The position numbers and the translations under genes are program-made. The notes beneath the pieces were generated by a model. The model saw nothing but the letters and a program-made list of their open reading frames with translations, did no database searches and was not told the origin of the DNA. Below, in pieces: positions 8,340-14,959 of a DNA stretch of 16,961 nucleotides (positions within the stretch are counted from its first letter, which is position 1; every line of letters starts with the position of its first letter). This stretch comes from an uncultured Eubacteriales bacterium (GTDB lineage Bacteria > Bacillota > Clostridia > UBA1381 > UMGS1253). The DNA is taken from NCBI GenBank assembly GCA_900550065.1, contig URQR01000024.1, positions 1 to 16,961 on the forward strand. The letters run 5' to 3'.

Positions 8340-9471
8340 CTGCTGCGCCGATACGGCGTATGGCTTATATATCCATATCCCCTTTTGTGTGAAAAAGTGC
8401 GCCTACTGTGACTTTGCGTCGGCGTGTGCGCCGAAAGAACAGCACGACGCGTATTTTTTCGCACTGCAGCAGGAATTAGAAGGCCGTAAAGGCAAACAGC
8501 TTGACAGTATATTTTTGGGCGGCGGGACGCCGAGCTGTGTTGACGCGTGCTATATTGCGGCGTTGTTTGACCGCATCTATCAAACCATGACCGTCCTACC
8601 CGGCGCGGAAATCACGCTCGAGGCGAATCCTGGTACGCTGACGCCGGAAAAGCTGCGCATTTACAAGGAATGCGGCGTCAACCGCATCAGCCTCGGCGTA
8701 CAATCGATGCAGGAGCGCGAGCTGCGTACGCTCGGGCGGATACACAGCGCGCGGGAGGCTATGCAGGCCGTAGAGTTAATCCACGCTGCGGGATTTGAAA
8801 ACGTAAACCTCGACCTCATGCTCGCGACGCCGTACCAAACGCGTGAAACGCTGCGCGATACACTTGAAAAGGCGATTACGCTCGCTCCGACGCATATCAG
8901 CGCGTACAGCCTGATTGTGGAGCCGGGCACGCCGTTTTATACGCTGCAACAGGAAGGGCGCTTGCCTCTGCCGGACGAGGATTTGGAGCGTGCGCTCTGT
9001 GACGACGCGGCGGCGTTTTTGGACGCTCACAGCTTTATACAGTACGAGATTTCAAATTATGCAAAGCCGGGCTTTCAGTGCCGGCACAATTTAAAGTATT
9101 GGCAATGTCTGCCCTATCTCGGGCTTGGCGTAGCGGCGCACGGCTATGACGGCGAAATGCGCTGTGAAAATACGGCGGACACAGAGCAGTATATCCGGCT
9201 GATTCAAACGGGGAAAACACCCTGTATCAATAAAATCAAATTGACAGAGGCGGATAAGGTCAGCGAATACATCATTATGGCGCTGCGTCTGACACGCGGG
9301 ATTGTCTTTGACGAATTTGCGCGCCGGTTCGGTTTCCGTTTTGAAGAAGCATATGCAGATACAATCCGCAAGTATCAAAACGGCGGATTTTTTCAAATAG
9401 AGCAAGGCGGGATTTGCTTTACACAAAATGGCTTTGCGGTCAGCAACGCCATTTTGTCGGAATTTGTTTAA
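8332..9471 (+). CDS. hemW: HemW, heme chaperone, radical SAM (formerly annotated as oxygen-independent coproporphyrinogen III oxidase)
   Basis: 379 residues, normal for HemW. The N-terminus carries YIHIPFC and the radical SAM cluster motif CxxxCxxC at C19, C23 and C26, followed by DF rather than the extra cysteine of true HemN, so a heme-trafficking role is favoured over coproporphyrinogen oxidation. The GGGTPS SAM-binding motif follows at ~63-68, and the RHNLKYW motif typical of the family is present in the C-terminal half. In known HemW proteins the 4Fe-4S cluster and SAM support heme binding and transfer to membrane targets. The start codon overlaps the lepA end by 8 nt; lepA-hemW is the standard Firmicutes order. 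Confidence 0.93.
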   Translation: MNSCCADTAYGLYIHIPFCVKKCAYCDFASACAPKEQHDAYFFALQQELEGRKGKQLDSIFLGGGTPSCVDACYIAALFDRIYQTMTVLPGAEITLEANPGTLTPEKLRIYKECGVNRISLGVQSMQERELRTLGRIHSAREAMQAVELIHAAGFENVNLDLMLATPYQTRETLRDTLEKAITLAPTHISAYSLIVEPGTPFYTLQQEGRLPLPDEDLERALCDDAAAFLDAHSFIQYEISNYAKPGFQCRHNLKYWQCLPYLGLGVAAHGYDGEMRCENTADTEQYIRLIQTGKTPCINKIKLTEADKVSEYIIMALRLTRGIVFDEFARRFGFRFEEAYADTIRKYQNGGFFQIEQGGICFTQNGFAVSNAILSEFV

Positions 9472-9495
9472 GTTGATGTAAAGGAGCAATCAAAC

Positions 9496-10314
9496 GTGAC
9501 ACAGGACAAAAAATCAATCTTCGGATACAAAACAGTCGACTTTCATGCACACGCTTTTCCCGATAAAATCGCGGAAAAGGCGGCGCAGAACCTTGAAACC
9601 TATTACGATATGCCGCTCGTTTCCAAAGGGCATTTTGACACGCTGCTGCAAAAAGCAAATGCAGCAAATATTGATAAGTTAGTAATCTTATCGACCGCGA
9701 CCAAGCCGGCACAGGTCGAAAATGTCAACAGCTACCTTGCTTCGCTTGTAGAGGAAAACCCGGATCAGCTTGTGGGCTTTGGCACAATTCATCCGGGCTA
9801 TGCTGACTACAAAAACGAGCTGCGACGCGTAAAAGAGCTCGGTCTTCGCGGAATTAAGCTTCACGCCGACTTTCAGGGCTTTGACCTCGACACGAAGGAG
9901 ATGCTCCCCGTCTACGAAGAAATCGTCAAGCTCGGACTGCCGATTTTGTTTCACATGGGCGACAAAACCTATGACAAAACAAGCCCAAAACGGCTGGCGC
10001 GTCTGCTTGACCTGTTTCCGGAAATGACAGCAATCGGCGCGCATCTGGGCGGCGTATTCATGTGGGACGAGTCGATTGAGTATCTTGTGGGAAGGAACCT
10101 GTATTTTGACACGTCGAGCACGCTGCACGAGCTTTCGCCGGAGAAATTTACATACATTGTGCGCAAACACGGCGTGGACAAGATTCTTTTTGGAACGGAT
10201 TACCCGCTCTCGGACTACGAGCTGGAGCACAAACGGTTTGGGCAATTAGATTTAACGGACGAGGAAAAAGAAAAGATTTTTTATAAAAACGCCTACAAGC
10301 TATTAGGTTTATAA
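9496..10314 (+). CDS. Amidohydrolase-2 family metal-dependent hydrolase (TIM barrel), substrate unknown
   Basis: 272 residues of the amidohydrolase superfamily (Amidohydro_2 type, which includes decarboxylases such as ACMSD and several hydrolases). Visible metal-site motifs are HAH (H17, H19) on strand 1, H153 in FHMGD, H183 in GAHLGG and D235 in FGTDYPL; GIKLHADFQG lies between them. It is cytoplasmic: no signal peptide is seen. The GTG start at 9496 is supported by AAGGAG 9 nt upstream. It lies 24 nt after hemW and 29 nt before the GH32 gene, so it is almost certainly co-transcribed with both. Family is secure; the reaction cannot be read from sequence. Confidence 0.85.
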   Translation: MTQDKKSIFGYKTVDFHAHAFPDKIAEKAAQNLETYYDMPLVSKGHFDTLLQKANAANIDKLVILSTATKPAQVENVNSYLASLVEENPDQLVGFGTIHPGYADYKNELRRVKELGLRGIKLHADFQGFDLDTKEMLPVYEEIVKLGLPILFHMGDKTYDKTSPKRLARLLDLFPEMTAIGAHLGGVFMWDESIEYLVGRNLYFDTSSTLHELSPEKFTYIVRKHGVDKILFGTDYPLSDYELEHKRFGQLDLTDEEKEKIFYKNAYKLLGL

Positions 10315-10343
10315 AAAGATGAAAATATTTGGAGGGATACTAC

Positions 10344-11396
10344 ATGCCGCGGCTTCGCTTTCACTTTGAACCAAAACAGGGCTGGAGCAACGACCCAAAT
10401 GGGTTAGTATATTTCCGAGGAAAGTACCACGCGTTTTTCCAGCACAACCCATACGACACGAGCTGGGGGAAAATGCACTGGGGGCATGCGGTCAGCGACG
10501 ACCTAATCCATTGGGAGGAGCTTCCGATTGCGCTTACGCCCGACATGCCCTATGAAGACAAGGACGGCTGCTTTTACGGCAGCGCGGTTGTAAAGGACGG
10601 CAGGCTCTATCTGTTCTATACTGCCGTATCGCACGCGATGGAGCAGACGCAGTGTCTCGCCTACAGCGACGACGGTGTGACATTTACAAAATATGAGGGT
10701 AACCCCATTATCGGCCATTTTCCGCCGGAGGGCAGCCTTGATTTCCGCGACCCTAAGGTAACGCAAATCGGCGACACATACTATATGGTAGTCGGCACGG
10801 GCAAAGACAACGTCGGGAAAGTGGTCTATTATACCTCCAAAGACCTGTTTCATTGGGACTATCAAGGCGTACTATTTGAGGACAGCGACAATTGCAGGGT
10901 GATTGAGTGCCCCGACTTTTTTGAGCTGGACGGTAAGTTCGTGCTGATTTACTCCATTCGTTTAAACCCTGCACCATGCGTCGGCGCGGCGGTCGGCACG
11001 TTCGACGGAAAAAGATTTCAGCCGGAGCGCGTATACCGCCCCGAGCACGGGCCGCACTTTTATGCACCGCAAAGCTTTACCGGCCCGGACGGCAAGCGAA
11101 TTCAGCTTGGATGGATGCACTATTTTGGCGGCTATGTCGGCGCGTTCTCGGTTCCGCGCGAGCTGTATGTCAAGGGTGACAGGCTCTATAGCTATCCCAT
11201 TGCGGCGGTGCAACCGTATCTGACCGACAGCGACCCGCTTGTAGGTGTGACGGAAGATGGTGTTACGATTGATAAGAATTTTAAAAGCGACACAAAAACC
11301 GTCAACGACGTCAAGGTACTGCGAGACACAAAGACAATCGAGGTGTTCATAAACGGTGGTGAAGAAAGCTTTACCTACTGGTTCGATAATAATTAA
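10344..11396 (+). CDS. Compact GH32 beta-fructosidase (sucrose or sucrose-6-phosphate hydrolase-like) with shortened C-terminal domain
   Basis: GH32 enzymes hydrolyse terminal fructose from sucrose, sucrose-6-phosphate or fructans. The three catalytic blocks are intact: nucleophile D17 in WSNDPNG, transition-state stabiliser D136 in FRDP, and acid/base E188 in ECPD. No signal peptide is present, so the enzyme is cytoplasmic. The ATG at 10344 is chosen because GGAGGG lies 7 nt upstream; the frame is open from a TTG at 10329, but that codon is too close to the site. Length is 350 residues against about 450-500 for the family. Only ~77 residues follow PRE (271-273), so the usual ~150-residue beta-sandwich is reduced to a remnant ending in the family-typical IEVFINGGEESFT. 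No frameshift is visible. It is the last gene of the lepA operon. Confidence 0.88.
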   Translation: MPRLRFHFEPKQGWSNDPNGLVYFRGKYHAFFQHNPYDTSWGKMHWGHAVSDDLIHWEELPIALTPDMPYEDKDGCFYGSAVVKDGRLYLFYTAVSHAMEQTQCLAYSDDGVTFTKYEGNPIIGHFPPEGSLDFRDPKVTQIGDTYYMVVGTGKDNVGKVVYYTSKDLFHWDYQGVLFEDSDNCRVIECPDFFELDGKFVLIYSIRLNPAPCVGAAVGTFDGKRFQPERVYRPEHGPHFYAPQSFTGPDGKRIQLGWMHYFGGYVGAFSVPRELYVKGDRLYSYPIAAVQPYLTDSDPLVGVTEDGVTIDKNFKSDTKTVNDVKVLRDTKTIEVFINGGEESFTYWFDNN

Positions 11397-11423
11397 AAAA
11401 ATCCCGCTTATACGGGATTTTTT
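11396..11423. terminator. Bidirectional intrinsic terminator between converging genes
   Basis: An 11-bp perfect stem (11396-11406 with 11413-11423; core ATCCCG/CGGGAT) with a 6-nt loop is flanked by A-runs and T-runs, so it works on both strands. It starts on the last base of the GH32 stop codon and ends on the last base of the DUF4130 stop codon, serving both operons with no spare sequence. Confidence 0.92.
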
Positions 11424-12172
11424 CATGCCTTAAATTCAGTCATGTTTTTCCAGTATTTTTTCGGCATATTATGCATCCGTAGGCGGTCGTTTTTACGGCT
11501 TTCGATTCCGATAATATTATAAAACCGTTTCCACAGCCTTTGATATTCCTCCTCGTCGGTCGAATACGCAACCTGCTTTGCGGTATCATACTCCATAATC
11601 TGCCACTTTTTTGTGTCGTAAATTGCCGCGAGGCCGCGCCGCGCGTCACAGATAACCCACGGAATCGACGAGAGACGGTCGGCAAAGTGCGGGCACACCA
11701 GCGCCAGCACATTGTTGTCCGGCTCGATTTTAGAAAACAGTATGCCGTTTTCCATCTCAGAAAACCGAATAAACTCCCGCATCCAGCCCGCCTCGTTCGA
11801 TACGCGCCGCGCAGTACGCTGGACGCGCGCGACCCACTCGTTTTGCACAAACATATCGACGCGCGCGCCCATGTGGAAGCCGAGCTTTAAATAGTTGAAA
11901 ATCATCGTTCCGCGCGCTGCGTCGTCGGAGAGATAGACGCGCTGTACATTGAACAGCGCATTCGGCGATATTTTCTTTGAAATTGCGCTGTATACGGCCT
12001 TATATTTTTTTCGGTCGGTTTCAATTTGCTTCACTTCACAAAACAGCGTCTGCTGGCAGTCTCCCACTCCCATCATCTGCACCGGGTCTTCACGGCTGTA
12101 ATACGCTGTATGCACTGCACTAAGCAGTCCTTCAAAGCTGCCGTCATAAACATAAATCAAATCATCACGCAT
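11423..12172 (-). CDS. Probable DNA metabolism protein, DUF4130 family (TIGR03915 type), partner of radical SAM protein
   Basis: 249 residues starting YVYDGSFEGLLSAV, the signature opening of the DUF4130 family. Family knowledge: these proteins occur beside the radical SAM protein found here and are often fused at the C-terminus to a uracil-DNA glycosylase-like domain, hence the presumed DNA repair role; no reaction is established. This copy ends after PKKYWKNMTEF and has no glycosylase domain. No signal peptide or membrane segment is seen. Its ATG overlaps the end of the upstream radical SAM gene by 8 nt, with GGAGG 8 nt before it inside that gene, indicating translational coupling. The stop codon touches the shared terminator. 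Confidence 0.83.
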   Translation of the reverse strand: MRDDLIYVYDGSFEGLLSAVHTAYYSREDPVQMMGVGDCQQTLFCEVKQIETDRKKYKAVYSAISKKISPNALFNVQRVYLSDDAARGTMIFNYLKLGFHMGARVDMFVQNEWVARVQRTARRVSNEAGWMREFIRFSEMENGILFSKIEPDNNVLALVCPHFADRLSSIPWVICDARRGLAAIYDTKKWQIMEYDTAKQVAYSTDEEEYQRLWKRFYNIIGIESRKNDRLRMHNMPKKYWKNMTEFKA

Positions 12173-13550
12173 GTAAGAGCCTCCTCTCCGGCTCTTTTTT
12201 TGCGTTCCCTTCAGTTAAAAACGCGCTTACTTCGTTTTTTACGCCTTGCGTTGTCGTGCCATGGTTCAAAACCGGCGGCTTTTCATCAAAGAGAGAAAGC
12301 TGATAACCGTTTTGTGCCGCAATATAATTGTCCTTCGTGTCGCCGAGCAGATTTTGCATGATAAAGTTTTCGCTAATTTTTAAATCGTCCATATACCGCC
12401 CGTTAACCGTGATAAAAAACCGTGCCCGCTTGAGTACCACGCCAATCCGTTTCAAACCGGTGTAGTCGAGACTGCGCACACGGCGGGCCGTTCGGATACG
12501 CTGCGCACTTTTCACACCGATACCCGGCACGCGCAAAAGCATTTCATACGGCGCTTTGTTGACATCGACCGGAAATAGATGCAGATTTTTCATCGCCCAG
12601 TTACATTTCGGGTCTAAGAGCGGGTCAAAATTCGGGCTTTTTTCGTTAAGAATTTCGTCCGCCTCAAAGCCATAAAACCGCAAGAGCCAATCGGCCTGAT
12701 AGAGCCTATGTTCACGCAGCAGCGGCGGTTTGTCCACAACGGGCAGGTTCGGGTCCGTTCCGACCGGCACATACGCCGAGAAAAAAACGCGCTTGAGCGA
12801 ATATTTTTTGTAAAGCCCCGCCGTCAGGGACAAAATCTGATAGTCCGACTCCTTTGACGCGCCAATGATCATCTGCGTGCTCTGCCCCGCCGGTGCGAAG
12901 CGCGTCGCGTGGCGGTAGACCGTAAGCTCCTGCTTGTTTTGCATGATAGAGGAGCTAATTTGCCCCATAGGGCGCAGGATTGCATCCTTGCTCTTTTGCG
13001 GCGCGAGCAGATTTAAAGACTTTTGCGACGGCAGCTCAATGTTAACGCTGAGACGGTCCGCCAAATGGCCCAGCTTTTCAACCAGCAGAGGCGACGCACC
13101 CGGAATCGTCTTTGCGTGAATGTAGCCGTTGAATTTATACTCATAGCGCAGAATTTCCAGTGCGCGGCACAAAAGCTCCATCGTATAGTCCGGGTTCTTT
13201 ACCACAGCGGAGCTTAGAAACAGCCCTTCAATATAATTGCGCTTATAAAAATTAATCGTCAGGTCGGCGATTTCCTGCGGCGTAAAGGCCGCGCGCGGCA
13301 CATCGTTTGAGCAGCGGTTTAGACAGTATTTACAGTCATAAATACAGTAGTTCGTCAAAAGGATTTTTAGCAGCGAAATACACCGCCCGTCCGAGGCAAA
13401 GCTGTGGCACAGGCCGCACGAAACCGCATTGCCGATTCCGCCTACCTCGCGCTTGCCGCCGCGGTCCACGCCGGACGACGTACACGCAACGTCGTATTTT
13501 GCAGCATCGCCGAGAATTTCCAGTTTTTGAATCAGTTCCATATTGAACAC
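12165..13550 (-). CDS. Putative DNA modification/repair radical SAM protein with helix-hairpin-helix (TIGR03916 type)
   Basis: 461 residues. The radical SAM cluster motif CxxxCxxC is at C69, C73 and C76 (context NYCIYDCKYC). Upstream lie further cysteines at 45, 48 and 57 within SCGLCHSFASDGRC, a conserved family feature that could bind a second metal or have a structural role. A helix-hairpin-helix around 335-365 (LRVPGIGVKSAQRI) predicts non-specific DNA binding. The combination matches the radical SAM family linked to DUF4130/UDG proteins; the chemistry is unknown, and spore photoproduct lyase is only a distant analogy. Start: GTG 13550 has GGGA 7 nt upstream; ATG 13541 is an alternative with a 12-nt spacing from AAAGG. 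It is the first gene of a two-gene operon with a strong promoter upstream. Confidence 0.85.
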   Translation of the reverse strand: MFNMELIQKLEILGDAAKYDVACTSSGVDRGGKREVGGIGNAVSCGLCHSFASDGRCISLLKILLTNYCIYDCKYCLNRCSNDVPRAAFTPQEIADLTINFYKRNYIEGLFLSSAVVKNPDYTMELLCRALEILRYEYKFNGYIHAKTIPGASPLLVEKLGHLADRLSVNIELPSQKSLNLLAPQKSKDAILRPMGQISSSIMQNKQELTVYRHATRFAPAGQSTQMIIGASKESDYQILSLTAGLYKKYSLKRVFFSAYVPVGTDPNLPVVDKPPLLREHRLYQADWLLRFYGFEADEILNEKSPNFDPLLDPKCNWAMKNLHLFPVDVNKAPYEMLLRVPGIGVKSAQRIRTARRVRSLDYTGLKRIGVVLKRARFFITVNGRYMDDLKISENFIMQNLLGDTKDNYIAAQNGYQLSLFDEKPPVLNHGTTTQGVKNEVSAFLTEGNAKKEPERRLLHA

Positions 13551-13586
13551 ATACCTTTCCCATAATCGTATCTATGTTCGTTTATT

Positions 13587-13615
13587 AGTATACCACCATT
13601 TCATATAAAATGCAA
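13587..13615 (-). promoter_or_regulatory. Sigma-A promoter of the radical SAM/DUF4130 operon
   Basis: On the minus strand the -35 is TTGCAT (13615-13610), the spacer is 17 nt, and the -10 is TATACT (13592-13587). The predicted start is ~30 nt upstream of the GTG codon. This is a near-consensus vegetative promoter, so the operon is not restricted to sporulation unless it is repressed. Confidence 0.75.
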
Positions 13616-13626
13616 ACATTTGTTTG
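13613..13626. promoter_or_regulatory. 14-bp palindrome over the -35 of the radical SAM operon, candidate LexA-like operator
   Basis: CAAACA-TT-TGTTTG has perfect 6-bp arms and overlaps the -35 (13610-13615) of the minus-strand promoter. The Gram-positive SOS box is CGAAC-N4-GTTCG; this site differs by one symmetric transition in each arm. Its position would allow repression. Binding by LexA is inferred; another dyad-binding repressor would fit as well. Confidence 0.4.
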
Positions 13627-13664
13627 TGTTTTGTGAAAATTTTTCTGCCAAAATTATTTCGCAA

Positions 13665-13694
13665 TGTATAGAGCGGCACATTTTGGTAAAAATA
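13665..13694 (+). promoter_or_regulatory. Sigma-F-like forespore promoter of the spoIIQ-like gene
   Basis: TGTATA (13665-13670) fits the sigma-F -35 (WGYWTA), and GGTAAAAATA (13685-13694) fits the -10 (GGNNANANTW) at every fixed position. The spacer is 14 nt, slightly shorter than the usual 15-16. The predicted start is ~50 nt before the ATG. Early forespore transcription by sigma-F is what spoIIQ requires, which supports the gene call independently. Confidence 0.55.
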
Positions 13695-13750
13695 CGTGGT
13701 AGATGGACAGACAAACACAAAACGCGTCAATGTAGAAAGGATGAACCATA

Positions 13751-14563
13751 ATGAAAAGAAAACAACAGCGCCGCTTTGAGGAAACGAAAGGCGAAAAGTT
13801 CAAAAACTGGATGAAGGAAAAACGGTTCTACATAGTGCTGCTCTGCTGCATTATGGCCGTAAGCGCAACGTATTTCGTTGCCGATTCGCTCCAGCGCTCG
13901 CAGGCGCCCACCAAGCCAAAGCAGGAAAGCGCAGCAACGCCGAAGCCGACCGCCACTCCCCTGCCGGACCTTACACAAGGAATGCCGCCGGAGGACAAGA
14001 CCTCCTCAGCAACCACGACGCCAAAGCCGACAATCACGCCAACTCTCTCAAACGCCCCAAAAAGCACGGCTAACGCAACGAAGAAGCCTTCAAAATCGCC
14101 CGATACCAGTACAGCGAACGCCGGCGCATCCGTTGACTATCAGCCGAAGGAAAAAGCAAAGCTAGCATACCCCGTAAACGGCGAAATCATTACGCCGCAT
14201 ACGACCGATACGCTCGTCTATTCCAAAACGCTCGGCGACTGGCGTTCACATGAAGGTGTAGACATCAAGTCACAGCTCGGTACAGATGTGCTCGCCGCCG
14301 AAGCAGGTATCATTGAGGATGTTTATACGGACGATTTTATGGGCATCACAATCGTGATTGACCATCAAAACGGTATAAAAACCATATACGCCAACCTGTC
14401 GAACTCGAGCCTTGTACAAAAGGGCCAAAGCGTGGCGCGCGGCGGCGTTATCAGCGCAGTCGGCGACACGGCTATTTACGAAACCGGCGAGGTCGGACAC
14501 CTGCACTTTGAAGTCCTCGAGGACGGCAAGCAGGTAGACCCGCTCGTATGGCTGCAAAAATAA
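13751..14563 (+). CDS. spoIIQ: SpoIIQ-like forespore membrane protein, M23/LytM peptidase domain
   Basis: 270 residues: a basic cytoplasmic tail (1-25), one membrane segment (~26-44), a Pro/Thr/Ser/Lys-rich linker (~50-135) and a LytM domain (~138-270). SpoIIQ sits in the outer forespore membrane, faces the intermembrane space and binds SpoIIIAH of the mother cell, holding the engulfing membranes together. The LytM zinc motifs are intact: H167xxxD171 (RSHEGVD) and H250xH252 (GHLHFE). Bacillus subtilis SpoIIQ has lost zinc binding, whereas Clostridioides difficile SpoIIQ retains it, so this copy is of the clostridial kind and may be enzymatically active. ATG 13751 has AAAGGA 9 nt upstream. A general M23 cell-wall endopeptidase is the alternative; the sigma-F-like promoter and adjacent spore gene favour SpoIIQ. 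Confidence 0.75.
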   Translation: MKRKQQRRFEETKGEKFKNWMKEKRFYIVLLCCIMAVSATYFVADSLQRSQAPTKPKQESAATPKPTATPLPDLTQGMPPEDKTSSATTTPKPTITPTLSNAPKSTANATKKPSKSPDTSTANAGASVDYQPKEKAKLAYPVNGEIITPHTTDTLVYSKTLGDWRSHEGVDIKSQLGTDVLAAEAGIIEDVYTDDFMGITIVIDHQNGIKTIYANLSNSSLVQKGQSVARGGVISAVGDTAIYETGEVGHLHFEVLEDGKQVDPLVWLQK

Positions 14564-14590
14564 ATTTTTGATTTTTTGACAGAAATATAG

Positions 14591-14621
14591 TATTATATCG
14601 CCACGCGATCTGCACATACTA
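14591..14621 (+). promoter_or_regulatory. Sigma-G-like late forespore promoter of the SASP gene
   Basis: CATACTA (14615-14621) matches the sigma-G -10 exactly; the -35 region 18 nt upstream (TATTAT, 14591-14596) is a weak match to TGAATA. The predicted start is ~14628. Late forespore transcription is expected for a small acid-soluble spore protein. Confidence 0.45.
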
Positions 14622-14625
14622 TCTT

Positions 14626-14652
14626 TGCACAAACAAATCAATTATTTGTGCA
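14626..14652 (+). repeat. 8-bp inverted repeat at the predicted 5' end of the SASP mRNA
   Basis: TGCACAAA (14626-14633) and TTTGTGCA (14645-14652) are perfect inverted complements separated by 11 nt. With the predicted start at ~14628 the hairpin would occupy the extreme 5' end of the transcript and leave the GGAGG site (14666-14670) free. It could stabilise the message or be an operator; both are inferences. Confidence 0.45.
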
Positions 14653-14684
14653 TACGCTTCAAATCGGAGGTTAAAAGAAAGAAA

Positions 14685-14864
14685 ATGAGCAGATCAAGAT
14701 CAAAAATGTCTGAAAACCTGAAAGCAGAAATCGCAAAGGAACTTGGCGTATACGATACCGTTTCAAAAAACGGATGGGGTGACGTCAGCTCGCGTGACTG
14801 CGGCAATATGGTAACAAAGGCAATCGAAATCGCCGAAAAAAGCGTGAATTCACAGCAGCGCTAA
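14685..14864 (+). CDS. sspF: Small acid-soluble spore protein, alpha/beta type, SspF-like
   Basis: 59 residues, close to Bacillus subtilis SspF. Alpha/beta SASPs coat forespore DNA, shift it to an A-like form and protect it from UV and heat, and are digested by the germination protease GPR. SspF-specific features are the MSRSRSKMS opening, KELGVYDTVSKNGWG (18-32) and SRDCGNMVTKAIEIAE (36-51). EIAKE (15-19) resembles the GPR cleavage site. C39 replaces the usual alanine of RDAGNMV, and cysteine is rare in these proteins. Start ATG 14685 is chosen for family length; GGAGG lies 14 nt upstream, longer than usual. The in-frame ATG at 14625 would add a 20-residue non-family extension with no ribosome site. 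It sits 121 nt after the spoIIQ-like gene and has its own promoter. Confidence 0.88.
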   Translation: MSRSRSKMSENLKAEIAKELGVYDTVSKNGWGDVSSRDCGNMVTKAIEIAEKSVNSQQR

Positions 14865-14874
14865 AGCGTATTAC

Positions 14875-14895
14875 CTTTCAAACGGGTTTTGAAAG
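14875..14895 (+). repeat. Short hairpin downstream of the SASP gene
   Basis: CTTTCAAA (14875-14882) pairs with TTTGAAAG (14888-14895) around a 5-nt loop. It begins 10 nt after the SASP stop and precedes the intrinsic terminator. It has no T-run of its own, so it may protect the 3' end rather than terminate transcription. Confidence 0.45.
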
Positions 14896-14913
14896 CATTC
14901 GCATAAAAGCGCA

Positions 14914-14949
14914 AAAAAGCACAAAACCAATGCTGGTTTTGTGCTTTTT
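14914..14949. terminator. Strong bidirectional terminator between sspF and the GH4 gene
   Basis: A 16-bp perfect stem (14914-14929 with 14934-14949; core GCACAAAACCA) with the 4-nt loop ATGC carries A-runs and T-runs at its ends. It lies between converging genes, 10 nt from the GH4 stop, and should end transcription on both strands. Confidence 0.93.
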
Positions 14950-14959
14950 CTTTTGCTGT

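Noticed and set aside
9688..10245. Open frame of 185 codons on the minus strand
   Set aside because: Antisense to the amidohydrolase, whose metal-site motifs are all in the plus-strand frame.
13555..13585. GAAC half-site near the radical SAM start as a LexA box
   Set aside because: The second half (ATAC) does not match GTTC; the palindrome at 13613-13626 is a far better candidate.
14564..14590. TTGACA at 14576-14581 as a sigma-A -35 for the SASP gene, and a weak AT hairpin over the spoIIQ stop as a terminator
   Set aside because: No -10 hexamer lies 16-18 nt after TTGACA, and the hairpin stem (CAAAAA/TTTTTG) has only one GC pair, too weak for an intrinsic terminator.
14625..14684. Upstream ATG 14625 as the start of the SASP gene
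   Set aside because: It would add 20 residues absent from the family, lacks a ribosome site and falls inside the predicted promoter start and 5' hairpin.
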